From the NCBI GenBank assembly GCA_030704615.1, contig CM060734.1, positions 8,308,001 to 8,372,000 of the forward strand: a DNA stretch of 64,000 nt, read 5' to 3'. This document shows, piece by piece, positions 32,976 to 44,695 of the stretch. The stretch's first letter is position 1, and the number at the start of each line of letters is the position of its first letter. The stretch is from Takakia lepidozioides (taxonomy: Eukaryota; Streptophyta; Takakiopsida; Takakiales; Takakiaceae). The notes beneath the pieces are model-generated. The model was not told the DNA's origin. It worked only from the letters and a program-made list of their open reading frames with translations, and ran no database searches. The position numbers and the translations under genes are program-made.

Positions 32976-35717
32976 TGCAGCATCCTCCAGTACCAAGTCA
33001 AGCCTGCGGGTCCATTGACAGCTGTCCCAACCAGTCCCCAGTGGTTGATGAGCACAGTCCATACACATGCTCATGTCTCTAACCAATTTTCCAAATAGCA
33101 TTTAGTACAGCTTAAATCTCTGTCAAGGTCCAGTCTACAATTCTTCTAACCTCCCTCCCCCTTCGGAAAAGAAATACGTAAGGGAATACATGCACATACA
33201 CAAGACACTCTCAATCTGTCTGTTTATTTTCATTCACCTATGTCATACAGAGTAACAACTCCATACAGACATCAAAAACCCAAAAAGATGTTGCACAAGT
33301 CCAATTAAACCTAAATTGGCGCAACATGGAGAGTGCAAACTTAACATTGTGTTGTCGATCACAAAGTCTCAGACAATCAACGTCATCATGTGTGCACAAG
33401 CCGCCAGAACTCCCCACCGAATTCGTTCACTTTATTTCCAATACAGAGAACTCTACCTGAGAGTGAAAGCGACCACTATAGGCTTGCCTTCGTGAAGAAG
33501 CTCAACGAATTCTCGCTCAGACTTGAAATCAATAACACGTGAGGGCCGCTTCTCCCGTGGATGGCCTGTGTGGTACCTACCCTCCCCAGATTCTTGACCG
33601 CTTAATTGACTTTCCACATGGACTCAACCCATATATATCACCCACTTGAGAGTCAAAGATCGAACTCTTCCCTCAAATGAGGCAAGTCCCCCAATCCACA
33701 AGAAGGTTACAAATCACTAAACCCTAAACCCTACAAATATACAAGTAGCCACTTCCGCCCAAAAGGAGCTTGCGTTCCAACTCTAGTCCCTCTGAATGCC
33801 ATAGGATCGGTAAGACTGTTTTAAAATCACAGAACGCAAGGACACTTCTGGCTTTAGGTGCAATGAAAGGGGGTCCGCATCACACTCCAAAATTTCTCTC
33901 AAGCAAGCTCCACATTCGTGTGCGCGTTTCTTCCTAAATTATACCCTTGGGCAGTCAAGAGTTGATCTTCGCATCCCACACCTTGCGACAGAGCCAAGTG
34001 GGAAAAAAATACCGAGAGAACGCACGAAGACTGTCAAGAAATGTCTCCATCTTAGACCCACCGGCTGGATCTGACCCCTCCATCTCTTTCACTGCCATTG
34101 CTCCCACGCTAGGAATCCCAAGCCGAAAATGGAAAACCACTTCACTGCAGATTGCCGCAGCAATCAGGCCTCATCATCCAGAGCTCCGCCCAAAAATCTT
34201 TCACAACGTCTCTACACGGACATCGCCATGGACTCGCTTGCAACAAAACCTATGAGGGGCTGAAGGGGCAAACTCCTCAGGAGAATGTGATAGAGGCTCA
34301 ACAAGTCAAATTCTGTAGGTTCGGCACTAATGAGATGGCTTCAGGTTCGGGTTAAGATCAAAAATAGGCTGGGCCTTATTCCACGGGGAACATTCAAGGT
34401 GATTCAAGGTAATAGAGTTATCCGTAAATTTCATAAACTCAGGTCAACTCGACCCACTTCAAGGCCAACCCCGTGCCCAATTAGGATGCACGGTGCGTAC
34501 TCAACTCGGTCCAAACTCAAAACACATGCCCAAACGCACATCGAGGGAGTTTCGTCATGAGTTTAGAGGTTTGGACAAGTTGCGAGAGCATAGCAGAGGG
34601 CACGAGCGAGAGCACTTGGGTGAAACTCAGGATGAAACTCCCTTTAAGTCTATCTATTTAATAATTCCTAATAAAGTTACCGAGAAAAACAAACTCCGAT
34701 CAAAACCTCCAAAGTCAAGTCTGAATTTACAGATACTACCTCTAATGTGTAGCTAGCTACAAACTATGCACATGATGCCAAACCTAACTCCGATCCAAAT
34801 TCCAGACCAATCCTACAAAAGTAAATATCCATATCTTCAAATAAATGTGAGTATTTAAATTTTATTTATTTATTAAGAGGTGATAGTTGCCATCAGAATT
34901 TACATTGGCCCGAGCAGGAATATGGAGAGCAATTTCATTAACCCGTAATGGACGAGCCGGTTTTTGGTGGGCCCATTCCAAAACTGAACATGCACTCATG
35001 CTTGAGGGCATGTCATTTGACAAACATCAGGGGGATGAACCATATGAAAGTAATCCTACCTACTTCAGGAACCTAATGTGAAAATTTCAGTTGATTTGAC
35101 CGTGTCATTACGAAGATTATAACAAAAATGCAAGCTGTAAATATTTACTGCGCTCTAGTTTTGGAGTGAAAAAATGGTTTGACAAACCAATGAAAATTCA
35201 TTTGCATATAGATAGGTTAGAAAATTCATCTATGCATGTAGATAGGTTAGAATGCTTCCAATTTTTTTTATGGTAGTGAGTTTCCACGCAAGGAACAATA
35301 TGACCAGAGGAATTCACCTTGTGATGACATTTGAGGCAGATTTGGGGTCAATTGTAATGGATGGTCTTTTTTACCCACCTATTTTCCCATACAAAGCAAC
35401 CCTCATGTGGTTTTGGAATTTGGTTTTGGAATTTTGGCCCAAGGTGCTCTACATGCCAGGAAATTAGAACATGGGTGGCCTGTATCAATGAAAACTCATT
35501 TTTCCAGGCCAATTGCTTGGTCAAAGCTGCTGGAGGGCCTTGAATTGGGTACCCCTGCACACTAAATTTTTTGCTGACGGCAGTGCTTTTATTATTTTAG
35601 GGTGCCATAAAGACAGGCAGGTGCATAACTTCATTGCGCACAACTTTCATTCAGAATTTTTTTTCATCCGAGGTCATCCAACGATTTGCCATACTGGCAA
35701 ATCGATTTCTGATTTCT

Positions 35718-35742
35718 GACGCGACCCGAAACGGGTCGCGTC
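35718..35742. repeat. Short perfect hairpin
   Basis: GACGCGACCCG-AAA-CGGGTCGCGTC, an 11-bp GC-rich stem with a 3-nt loop, alone in AT-rich DNA. Confidence 0.8.
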
Positions 35743-37870
35743 ATCCATTAGGGGTTAAAGAGGGATTCTTGAAGGTCCAAAAACAAGACATGGAGGGTCG
35801 GACAAATGGGGTGGCACGGAAAGGGGTGTGGGTAGGGATAATTTGTCTTGTGAGGTGTCCGAGTAAAGCAAGAAAGAAGGAACCAAATGGGGCCACCTAG
35901 GATGCCAGTAAGTTTTGCCGCGTCTCGTCATTTCACCAAGATTATCGTGTCTAGTAGGTGCCAGGCCGGTTGTCATGTGGGTGCAGATAGGTATAGCCAT
36001 TTGGAGTTTAAGTACTATCGCCATATTGGATGTGGGTTGACTTTCTAGATAGTTTTGAACTATTGCCAGTGGTTGAGAAGCACCTCACCAATTGTTTGCA
36101 AGTGGTGTCTTTGACATGGTGTCGGAGGCACCTGTGTCACTGGTGGTGTGAGAGCCATTACTACCAGCATCACTAGTTATTTCCAATCTTGAGGGTGGCC
36201 CCATTTACGCTACGGCGGGTAGGATGAAGGTGGCTGCAAGAGGGAGAGTCAAATGGCAGAGGGTGCGGAAAAGTTCATAGAGGCGAGTGTTACACTGGGC
36301 GTGGGTGCAGCAGATATCGATGTCGCATGTTTACAAAAAAAAAAAAAAAATATTGCTACATGATGTATTTGTGGGTTGTGTGCACTTGAAAGAGATGATA
36401 TTTTGTTCCATTTGCATTTGCAAATTGTTTGTAGGTTGTATGTCTCGAGCTTGCACCACCTAGACATCTTATCCATTGTAAAGCTCTTCGTGGTAAAGGG
36501 CTTCATACTTTTATAGGCATGGTTGGTTACAAAAATGTTGATAAACCAAGTTTCACAATTGTACGCAGAAATGTAAGTGCAGACCACATGTAGGAAGGTG
36601 GCTCTGTATATCAAATATGATGCATCCTCAACCAAGAACCGTGTATGCCTCACGCACCAGAACGTGATCGAATGCAGACTCTGGCCTTCTGTACTTTTTG
36701 AACTTTTTGACCTTATTAATAAAGTTTGATGTTGGACCATCCAGCAATTAAAAGAAACCTCAACAAGGGTCCATAGGACTATGCAAAGGGTTTTTGGAGC
36801 GTGGTATTGAATCTCAAAATTCGTACATCCAACTAAATCAAGATGTGTGAAGATAGATTATTCGACCATCCACATTTTATAGATAATGAGATGTAGTTCA
36901 TCCAATCAAGTTGGCGCATGTTTCACATGTCAAGAGATATATACATTGTTAAGTATTGGTGCAAATTTAGGGTTTCCAGCTCAAGACTTTCTATACAAAG
37001 GTGTCACCTGGATTAGTCTGTAGAATTTCGGATCACTTCATTCACTTTACAACCAATTAGTAAATTATACAACAATTGCATGAATTCCATGAATTTGTTA
37101 TAAAGGAGAAAAATAAAATGAACCCCATGGGGCCATGAAGCAAACACACCATAATAGGCTAGGGACGAACCATAAATGCAACAAGGAAACCCATTTGGAA
37201 AGATGAAACATGTGAGGATCACCAACTTACAAAAAAAATATGAGATGTGGGTCACTCAGTTGAGAGACTAAGACAAAAGTTTGGCTCTCCATCTGTCTAA
37301 AGTTGGCATTGAATATTTGCATCACATATTTGACTTCTAAAAAATTTGGAATCGACTTCTCTATGTCCCTCATTTCCTTTCTTAGAGTACAAGACTAGTC
37401 GCAGACTGACATGGTTGTGGAGGAAAAGAATCCAAAGGCTTGCCCACTAAATGTGTGATTATACTTGAATTGTGTCTACATTGAGATTCACATCACAATT
37501 CAAGTAGGAATGTTGGCATACACCACGTACCATGTTGAAAAACCATGACCCCTAGCATTTATACATGACCATGACGAATTGAGGATTTGAGGAACGTAGA
37601 GAGCTATATGCTTATTTGTAAAGCAAAGAGGAAAGAAAAGTACTGTATTTCACAAACTAACACCATCCACTTTTGTCGGGCATGATACATGAGAGTCTTT
37701 GGATGTAACTGTGGGAACTATTTGGGGCATTAAGTGGTATATGAGACAAATAAAGTGTAAGTTACACGAGGGCCATGCCATGATATTTGCATAAATTAAT
37801 TTCTTTAATGCCACAAGCAAAGATAAATCATGGTAATGGCCCAAAGCGTAAATTTATGGCGTCTCTCATA

Positions 37871-37920
37871 ATATTATGGATTGAACCCACAACCTCGCAT
37901 TATGTCATTTGCCTTATAGT
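37871..37920 (-). repeat. tRNA-like (SINE-type) B-box fragment
   Basis: The minus strand reads CAAATGACATAATGCGAGGTTGTGGGTTCAATCC, with a B-box GGTTCAATCC and a T-arm-like context, but no full cloverleaf. It lies directly before the DUF7869-like gene. Confidence 0.35.
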
Positions 37921-37923
37921 CAT

Positions 37924-40380
37924 ATGGATGCAGACACCTTGAAGGAGCCCATTGGGACCCCGGTGGTGTGGAATGTTTGCGAAGTTCATCAGCAGAATGA
38001 CGAGTTTGAAGGGCATAACCTGAATCCTGCTTTTACGTCGGCGACAGAAGAGAATGTCAAAAATCACGACGTGCAGGAGGATGAATCAGAAACCCAATCA
38101 TCTCCGAGTTCGGAGAATCCGTGTGTAGGACTTGGGAGAAACAATTGGAGAAACTTGCAGTGCGTGCTACTGGGTAATGATGGGAGTGCACTGTTCGAGG
38201 GCAGGATTCAAGCTTGCATTCCGGACGAGTTGATTCTCAATGACAAATTGGGAGAGGACGATGTTGGGGTTCTCGTCACTAGAATACTTACTAGAGGATC
38301 TGGCTCTCTGATGTCACTTATCAAATGGCCTTTAATAAAAACGAGGCTTTTGGAAAATGGGCGACTGCTGTCAAATGATCTGGAGAATTTCATAAGATTT
38401 TCCAACAATATTGAATATGAAGATCACGAGACAGGTCTGAAGAAAGCGGCGTATAGGCATTTTACGAGGAAAAAGAGGGATCAAAATTTGCAAAAAATGC
38501 AAGAAAAATCTTCATCTGGAGGAAATCGGATCCGTGAGCAGCAAACTCTGCTGCAAACTTCATTACTATCAATATTTCTGGAGAAAAACCTTAGCTATCC
38601 GCACTTTGTTTTGGGGATCCACTTTCGATGAGAGGAGAGAACATGGACTAAATGTCTCAAAACGACACCACATGCTGGAAGGGACCTCTCGCAGGGCTTA
38701 TGTTACGATTGAGGGTGTTGATGTTTGTGAGACAGCATGGTGGACAATTCATGGAATTGGGAGGTCCACCTACATGAAGTACAAAAAGTTGAGTAAACAA
38801 ATATGGTTGTCAAGTCTTCATGGGAACCGTGGAGTGAAGCAGCCAAGACCACAGACGATGCAGGCAGAGGGGAACATTATGTCCATTATCAACGGAAATA
38901 CTGACCTCCTGCCACATAAGACAAGGTGCATTGGGGAGGGAAGGCGTGATACTTTGAGACTCTTACCACCTGAAATGAACTGGAAAAGAATACGAGAGGA
39001 GTCCAACGAGGTAAGAAATCTTCCTCCTTCGATTTCCTTCCTGCAAGTTTTTTCTCACTTGGATGTGGATTGTTCCCTGGAAATGTGTCTCTTTTCCACT
39101 GTGGTGCTAGTTTCTTGAACTTCCACTGTCCAGTGGACATTCCTTTTCTGATATATATATATTTTTCAAACGAATAGACTTTTCGGATTGAAAGGAGTCT
39201 CGCAGCCGGCTGTTAGCCGCATCCGGAGTTTGATATTTCCTGACGTGGAGGTTCGTAAAACTGGGAGCACATTTGCGAAGTGCACGGAATGCGAGATGTT
39301 AAAGGACCTGATCAAAAATTCTGTCAAGAGGAGTGCGGAACAGGTGACACACAAACGAGCGCTTGATAAACATTTGAGGCACCAAGAGTCGTGCAAAAGA
39401 CTGTACCATAGTTGGAGGAATGAGTCTGTCATGATTCCGGAGGAGTTTCTCTGTATTATTCACAACAAAATGGATCATACGAAAACAACTATTCCAAAGC
39501 TACAAACTCCAAACAAGATAATATGGAATTGGGTCAGCTGTCTGTCTCCCCTACGGGAATGGTCACGCACAGACACGGTGATGGAGCTTACGGTCAGTTC
39601 TCTCTTGAGTTTTGGAAGGGAAATTCAAACTTCACAATTGGGTCTTTGGCTCGTTGCCTACGCCAGTTGGAGAAGCCAACCTGTCGCAAGTCCAGGAACA
39701 TTTTCGATTATGAACTTCAAAATGAGTTTTTCGAAACGCTCTTAAGAGGTAAATCGAGATGTTTGGATGTTCTAAAACCATGCAAGTCGGAAGACAAACG
39801 GGGTGCTCGTCCACTTCCAATAAAACTCTATTTACAAATGGATAACTCCGCGAAGGACAATAAGAAAGATGGATGTTAGTTTTTCTATCCCTCCTCACCG
39901 CCAAAGATGTTTTCGAAGATATCCAGCTAGGTCGGCCACACCCATGAGAATATCGACGGTTTCTGCAGCTACCTTTCGAAGAAGCTAAAGGAACGCAACA
40001 CCTACATTCTTTCGGATTTGATGAGGTCATTCATGATCTCCCAAGATCTGCAGTTCATTCCACATATTATTCAGGAGGTTCCTGACTTCAAGAAGTTTGT
40101 AAAGGGCTGTATTCTGGACAGAAACGAGGCGTTGGTGGGGATTTTCAGAGATGCATGTGTTCCGGTTTTTTAAGGATGCGGAGGGTTGGCCTGTCATGAA
40201 ATACAAGAAGTCAGTGACTGAGTCAGATTGGTTTCCAAAAAAACACCAGCGTGAAGATGTGGAAGTCAAATACAGACGGGACGCCCAAGCTCCTTGAAGG
40301 AGACCCAGATGCCGTTCCAAGAAGACCGATCTGGGGAGTCGGAGACGACTCCTCCGAAAAACAATCATTCATAAAAAAAT
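37924..40380 (+). pseudogene. DUF7869-like (transposon-associated) protein, frameshifted
   Basis: The start is ATG 37,924 (MDADTLKEPIGTPVVW). The N-terminal frame is open to 38,631 and holds a charged helical region (GLKKAAYRHFTRKKRDQN). A second frame carries RREHGLNVSKRHHMLEG and ends at GAG|GTAAGAAATC (39,009), a good 5' splice site; a possible acceptor TAG lies near 39,177. Then a zinc-binding-like CTECEML segment. The core follows: DYELQNEFF, LYLQMDNSAKDNK, LSLLTAKDVFEDIQLG, GHTHENIDGFCSYLSKKLKE, FKKFVKGCILDR, then MHVFRFFKDAEGWPVMKYK and KMWKSNTDGTPKLLEGDP in shifted frames. This order (QxDN...KDNK, GHTHExID, trailing W-rich part) is how I remember DUF7869 proteins, which are widespread, of unknown activity and found in repeated, transposon-like genes. 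At least five frame breaks make it dead. Array B lies about 420 bp downstream. Confidence 0.65.
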
Positions 40381-40796
40381 GGAATTAAAAAATACAAGGA
40401 TTTTTGGACGAAATGAATGATGTTTGACGATCATTACAGAGGTCTAATGTAACAGTAGGAGCAATACTGGGGAAACATTCTCGCCGAACTGGATAAGCCT
40501 ATGCCGAAAACTCCTGAGCGTATTCAGCTGCTTGAGGGATTCTGGCCGAAAACGAAATGGTCGACGAATCATCGGAGAGATCCTAGTTATCATTCCTAAC
40601 GTGACGTGGCGCTGACACGTCGGCCGTCACGTCCGACGTGCGTCACGTCACATCGAATCCGGACGTTTATCCATGTATTTATTTCTTACATTTGACTTTT
40701 ACGATTTACTTCTACCCTTTCTAATGACATGGCAGCCACGGTGTAAAACAGACGTGGCCAATTATTAATATTTATTAATTTCTTTTAAAAAATACA
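40381..40796. other. Spacer before array B
   Basis: No gene. Around 40,595-40,650 it holds several copies of ACGTGACG/CGTCACGT-like words (TRE-like or G-box-like), namely CTAACGTGACGTGGCG, CGGCCGTCACGTCC and GCGTCACGTCAC. Confidence 0.4.
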
Positions 40797-41092
40797 TCCG
40801 CCTATATTGGCGGTCGCCAGTAATTTATTAATTTATAAATGAAGCGACCGCCCATATTTTGTATTTTATTATATTTTAAAATAAGCGACCGCCTATATTG
40901 GCGGTCGCTTGAAGTTTATTATGTTTTAAATTAAGCGACCGCCCAGATTGGCGGTCGCTCGCAGTTTTTTATATTATTATTATATCTTTGATATATTTTG
41001 TAGAATGCAGCGACCGCCATGTGGCGGTCGTTTTTTTTTTTTTTAAAAATAGCTACCGCCATTTAGCGGCGGTCGCTTATTTTTTATTTTGA
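40797..41092. repeat. Palindrome array B (about 6 units, 40-75-bp spacing)
   Basis: Units with core CGACCGCC...GGCGGTCGC start near 40,797, 40,843, 40,884, 40,934, 41,009 and 41,050, in AT-rich spacers. The central loop is often TATATT or CAGATT. Same family as arrays A, C and D. Confidence 0.88.
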
Positions 41093-41109
41093 TTCTTAAG
41101 CGCCGCGAA

Positions 41110-41133
41110 GGGAGGGCGGAGCTCCGCCCTCCC
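41110..41133. repeat. 24-bp perfect palindrome
   Basis: GGGAGGGCGGAGCTCCGCCCTCCC is exactly self-complementary and sits at the right end of array B. Its sequence differs from the array unit. Confidence 0.85.
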
Positions 41134-41272
41134 GCTTTGTCTCTCACTACCTTTAGCCATGACTAACTCTGCTAGGGTTCCGCTATATTTTCTCTCCCTC
41201 TTTGTATCTTACGACCTTTCTTTAGTGCTCCCACTATTTTAGCTTCATTCTAGTTTGGCTTTGGCCGCCACC

Positions 41273-41704
41273 ATGGCCAAGTCGCGCACTCCTCACGCTG
41301 TTGCGCAGCGTTGTTGCCATGACCAGGACAATCGACACTCGCTTCTGTATGGCATGCTCCTTGCGCTCCTTTTAAGCTACGCACTGCTGGATTCTGTTAA
41401 GTTTGCCGCCCGCGGATTCAACACTATCACCCCTGTAAGCTACCAAGCTTCTCTGTTTTGCAAGACGTGCGGTGATACTCCCCCGCTCCCCACCACCCCA
41501 CTCGACCCCCCAAAGTTCAAGTTTTCTACTCCGAGCCGCGCTCTCTCGATGCGGAGTCACAATCGGCCCTTACTAGTTCATGGTCTCGCACCTCGTCACC
41601 GACCGGGAGACATATTTACAACAAGGAAACCCCCTGGTGGCCCCGCTTGGCGTACAAGACACCCCCAACGTGCAATATGCTTGTCCACCACAACGCGGCT
41701 ATAG
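41273..41704 (+). CDS. Possible small C-rich-region protein (uncertain)
   Basis: ATG at 41,273 (start MAKSRTPHAVAQRCC) in the context GCCGCCACCATGG. A hydrophobic stretch LLYGMLLALLLSYALL (about residues 29-44) could span a membrane. The rest is proline/arginine-rich. It lies in C-rich DNA between array B and the chromovirus, so it may be the 5' part of the broken gene that resumes at 50 kb, or chance. No family recognised. Confidence 0.25.
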   Translation: MAKSRTPHAVAQRCCHDQDNRHSLLYGMLLALLLSYALLDSVKFAARGFNTITPVSYQASLFCKTCGDTPPLPTTPLDPPKFKFSTPSRALSMRSHNRPLLVHGLAPRHRPGDIFTTRKPPGGPAWRTRHPQRAICLSTTTRL

Positions 41705-42330
41705 TGCACAGGCCCCACAACTTGGCTCAGCGGTATGATGCGTCAGAACTCCGTTGCTACACACTCAGTGGTTGCCCCCAGGCGACAGCCTAGAGGACCC
41801 TTGGCGCTCATGGACGCAGACAGGCCCAAGTTCACCGCTCAAAGAAATCAGCGTTTCATTGCAAAGGTATGAGCCCGACCTTGCTTGGATCCGGCCTAGT
41901 GCCCATAAACTTACTCTGCTTACATACCACAGTCTTAGCAATGGTATCACTTCCTTTTCGACATCTACAATGGGGCATTCTCTACCCCCCGGTAAGCAGC
42001 TGTTCCCCTGCCAGTTTCGCCCCGCCCATTCCCTTCCCCTCCATACGACTCGGCCCTTTTTGCGCGAGAGAGCAGGGCCCTACCCCTGCCCTGCTTTTAG
42101 CATTCTCACTGTGGCGACAGACCAGGTCATTGGCACCCGTCCCGCTCCTGCAGTGGCTCCCCCTCACAGTGTTTCGGAAACCTTGCGGTGTTCAGCGCTA
42201 CACCCGAGATGGCCTCCCATGCTTCCTAACTTCAAGGATTTGCTTACAAGATACGAACCAGGAATTAGGGTTTACTATCCCCTGTGGAGATACGCTATCC
42301 TGACAAGCTACAACGAGGACATCGTCGGCA

Positions 42331-43038
42331 GGGGGGTCGGGACACAAGAGGGGCTGGCCCTGTGGTGGGGACAGTGGCAACAATAGGTACGGGGGCTGAA
42401 GCACCCTTGAGTGCCCAAGGCACTCAAGGAGGCGGAGACGCTCACTAGGTCGAGCCCCGCACACCGGGTTGCGGTGGGGGTGGTTCCACGAGGGGTGGTG
42501 GTAGCTTAGTGGGTCTTAGTGGGGGTGGCATAGGACTCACCATGGGGCGGAGACCTTGTGGTGGGAGTTGTGGGGAGTCTTGGGACTCGTCACAGTCCAA
42601 TGGGGCCGTGGCGGGTGGGCCAAGACTAAACGCGACTCATCACCGGGAGTCAAGGGTCTTCGGGTCTTCGTGGTGGTTCGCCATAAAATGACTGGGTTGT
42701 TTGTGAAACCCCCGTGGACAGTCACAGAAGTATATATAGGGAGTAGTAACTCGGAGAACGGTGCAAGCCCGTTGGTGACCAAAAACTAGTGAGTAAGCGT
42801 GCGAGCCAGAAAGCGACCAAGGTGTGGGGAGCTGTTCCGGACTGCCAACAACCAAAGGGAATTTCCATTAGGCCCAAAGTGAGAGAGGGTATTGTGGAGG
42901 AGCAAAGGGGGACCGTTATGTCCCGGTGAGCAGCTGAAGCTCCGAGTTGGCCCGGCGGTCAGTTTGGGAGTTAGGCGCCTGCATCAAAGCCAGTAACTAT
43001 GACTTGAAAGGGAGCTTACCAAAGTGAGGTGCGCGACA
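42331..43038 (+). mobile_element. Chromovirus 5' LTR
   Basis: It is about 700 bp and matches 49,341-50,040 closely; small differences include an 8-bp TCTTCGGG duplication here. It ends GTGCGCGACA, three bases before the primer site. A TATA box (AGTATATATAGGGAG) lies near 42,728. The G run at its start blurs the exact border. The bases outside the two LTRs do not match, so no target duplication is seen. Confidence 0.85.
42728..42742 (+). promoter_or_regulatory. LTR TATA box
   Basis: AGTATATATAGGGAG, conserved in the 3' LTR near 49,731 (AGTATATATAGGAAG). Confidence 0.6.
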
Positions 43039-43040
43039 CT

Positions 43041-43052
43041 TGGTATCATAGC
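43041..43052 (+). promoter_or_regulatory. tRNA-Met primer-binding site
   Basis: TGGTATCATAGC differs by one base from the usual TGGTATCAGAGC, complementary to the 3' end of initiator tRNA-Met. Two bases separate it from the LTR end. Confidence 0.8.
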
Positions 43053-43093
43053 TTAGAATTCAGTACGCGATTGTCCTTGAGATCGGCCTCATC

Positions 43094-44695
43094 ATGGGGT
43101 CGGGCAAGACAAAGCGAAAGCAGAACGGTCCGAAAGATGATGATCCTGGTGAGCCCGGCGGGGGCGACGTGTCACCGAAGCGGCAATTGAAAGAGGCGAT
43201 TCATGCTTCTGAAAGCGAGGCCACTCAAGAACGGGAGGAATTTTGAGAGTCGGAGCCCAAGGACTTCTCGGAGGCTCCGCCAGCCCAACAAATGCCTCCC
43301 ATGCTAGCAGCCTTTTGGGAAGGGTTGTTGGCGCAGTTTGGCGGGATGTTGAAAGACGTATTGAGGGCGGCTAATGCCACTTCCACTAAGGCAAAGTTTA
43401 AGGTGAAGCCTAAGGAACCCGGCACCTTTGAAAGCATCCAAAATCAAAAAGCACTCAACACCTGGCTCTTGGAGCTAGAGCAGTACTTCCGGGCGGCCAA
43501 GTTGAGTGACGAGGATCGGGTGGAAGTGGCTCCCACCTATTTGAGGGGCTATGCTCAACAATGGTGGCAGAAACGCCTACACGACCAAGGTCCAAGCCCA
43601 GAAACCTTGAGCTGGAGTGGGTTCAAGGAACTTATGAAAAGACAGTTTGTGCCCCTCAACGCGTCCTGGCTCGCCCGGGACAAGATGAGGAATTTGAAAC
43701 AAACGGATGACATTCGGGGATATGTTCAGGCTTTCAATGTGTTGTTGCTCGAAGTCGCAGATATGGCGGAACCAGAAATGGTCTTCAACTTTGTGGCGGG
43801 ACTGGCCCCATGGGCCAGGCGGAAGTTGGAGGAGAAGCCACCTAAGACTTTGAACGAGGCAATTGAAAGGGCTGAATGTTTCTCGGATGTCCCTAGGGGC
43901 GAAAGACAAGGCCGTACGGAGCTGAACCACAAGAAGGCCTAGCGGGAGGGTGACTCCTTCCGACCGGAAAAGAAGTGGGATAAGCCACGCGGCGACAATG
44001 GCACATGGAAATCGAAGGGAGGGCCTTCACACATCAAAGCGGCACTCGGTGCCCCGAAAGGAAAATCAGGTGCAGCGGCTTATGGCGGACAGAATGCGAC
44101 CTTTGATGGAGTGTGCTTTAATTACGGGGAGCCCGGGCACATGGCCAAGAAGTGCACGAAACCCCGACAATTGAACATGACTCGGGCGACCACGGAGCTG
44201 TACGAAGATTCCATCAGCCGCTTGGTGGAAGCGGTGGTCGCCAAGACTTGCAAGGTAAGCAACTACTCTTGTGAGTTGTATCGGGAGACTGGCGCCTTGC
44301 GTAAAAGAAGTCAGTTAATGTTCGTGAGTGGGATAATTTCCGGAACTAACGTGTCATTGTTGGTGGACACAGGAGCGTCGCACTCCTTCATGACACCGGC
44401 AACAACACGGAAGCTGGGGCTCCCGGCAAGTGATGTGGGGGCCTCTATTGAAGTGCGTTCTGCCAAAGGAGAACCACAACTGGCGACGAGGTTGGCGTTC
44501 GATGTTCCTCTTCAGCTCGGGGGTTGGGAGGGACGTGAGAACTTCACCATTTGCGAGATCAATGGAGTGGATCTCATTTTGGGGATGACCTTTTTGAGCA
44601 AATCCGGAGCGGTCATAGATGGCCGCAAGAGAATAGTCACGCTACCGTGTGGGAATGGTGGCAAAGTTTTGCGGGTATCGGAAACGCCCAACTGA
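43094..44695 (+). pseudogene. Chromovirus Gag and aspartic protease
   Basis: One frame from ATG 43,094 (MGSGKTKRKQNG) without frame change, but with TGA at 43,244, TAG at 43,940 and TGA at 44,693. Gag: TFESIQNQKALNTWLLELEQ, RGYAQQWWQK, FKELMKRQFVP, VFNFVAGLAPWARRKLEE. The zinc knuckle reads CFNYGEPGHMAKKC: the second cysteine is tyrosine, a G-to-A change that should abolish zinc binding. Protease: LLVDTGASHSFM holds the catalytic DTG, and LILGMTFL the matching C-terminal strand. Gag forms the particle, and the protease matures the polyprotein. Confidence 0.85.

Larger units (their letters stand above)
30141..37870. other. Long non-coding stretch
   Basis: No supportable gene in 7.7 kb. Seen: an imperfect ~100-bp tandem duplication at 32,778-32,975, a telo-box-like AAACCCTAAACCCTA at about 33,718, an 11-bp-stem hairpin at 35,718, and an A run of 16 near 36,337. 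Frames of 60-163 codons (for example 36,740-36,249 on the minus strand) lack recognisable motifs. Confidence 0.45.

Noticed and set aside
32664-33101. 145-codon minus-strand protein
   Set aside because: The frame is produced by the ~100-bp tandem duplication; no motif, and codon use looks non-coding.
33716-33732. Interstitial telomere repeat
   Set aside because: Only two CCCTAAA units; this is the common plant telo-box length and gives no sign of a telomere fusion.
36249-36740. 163-codon minus-strand frame
   Set aside because: No domain, odd composition and a run of phenylalanines from a poly-A tract; likely chance.
41264-41277. Perfect GCCGCCACCATGG start context
   Set aside because: It matches the animal Kozak consensus, but one match in C-rich DNA is not evidence of a gene; plant start context differs.
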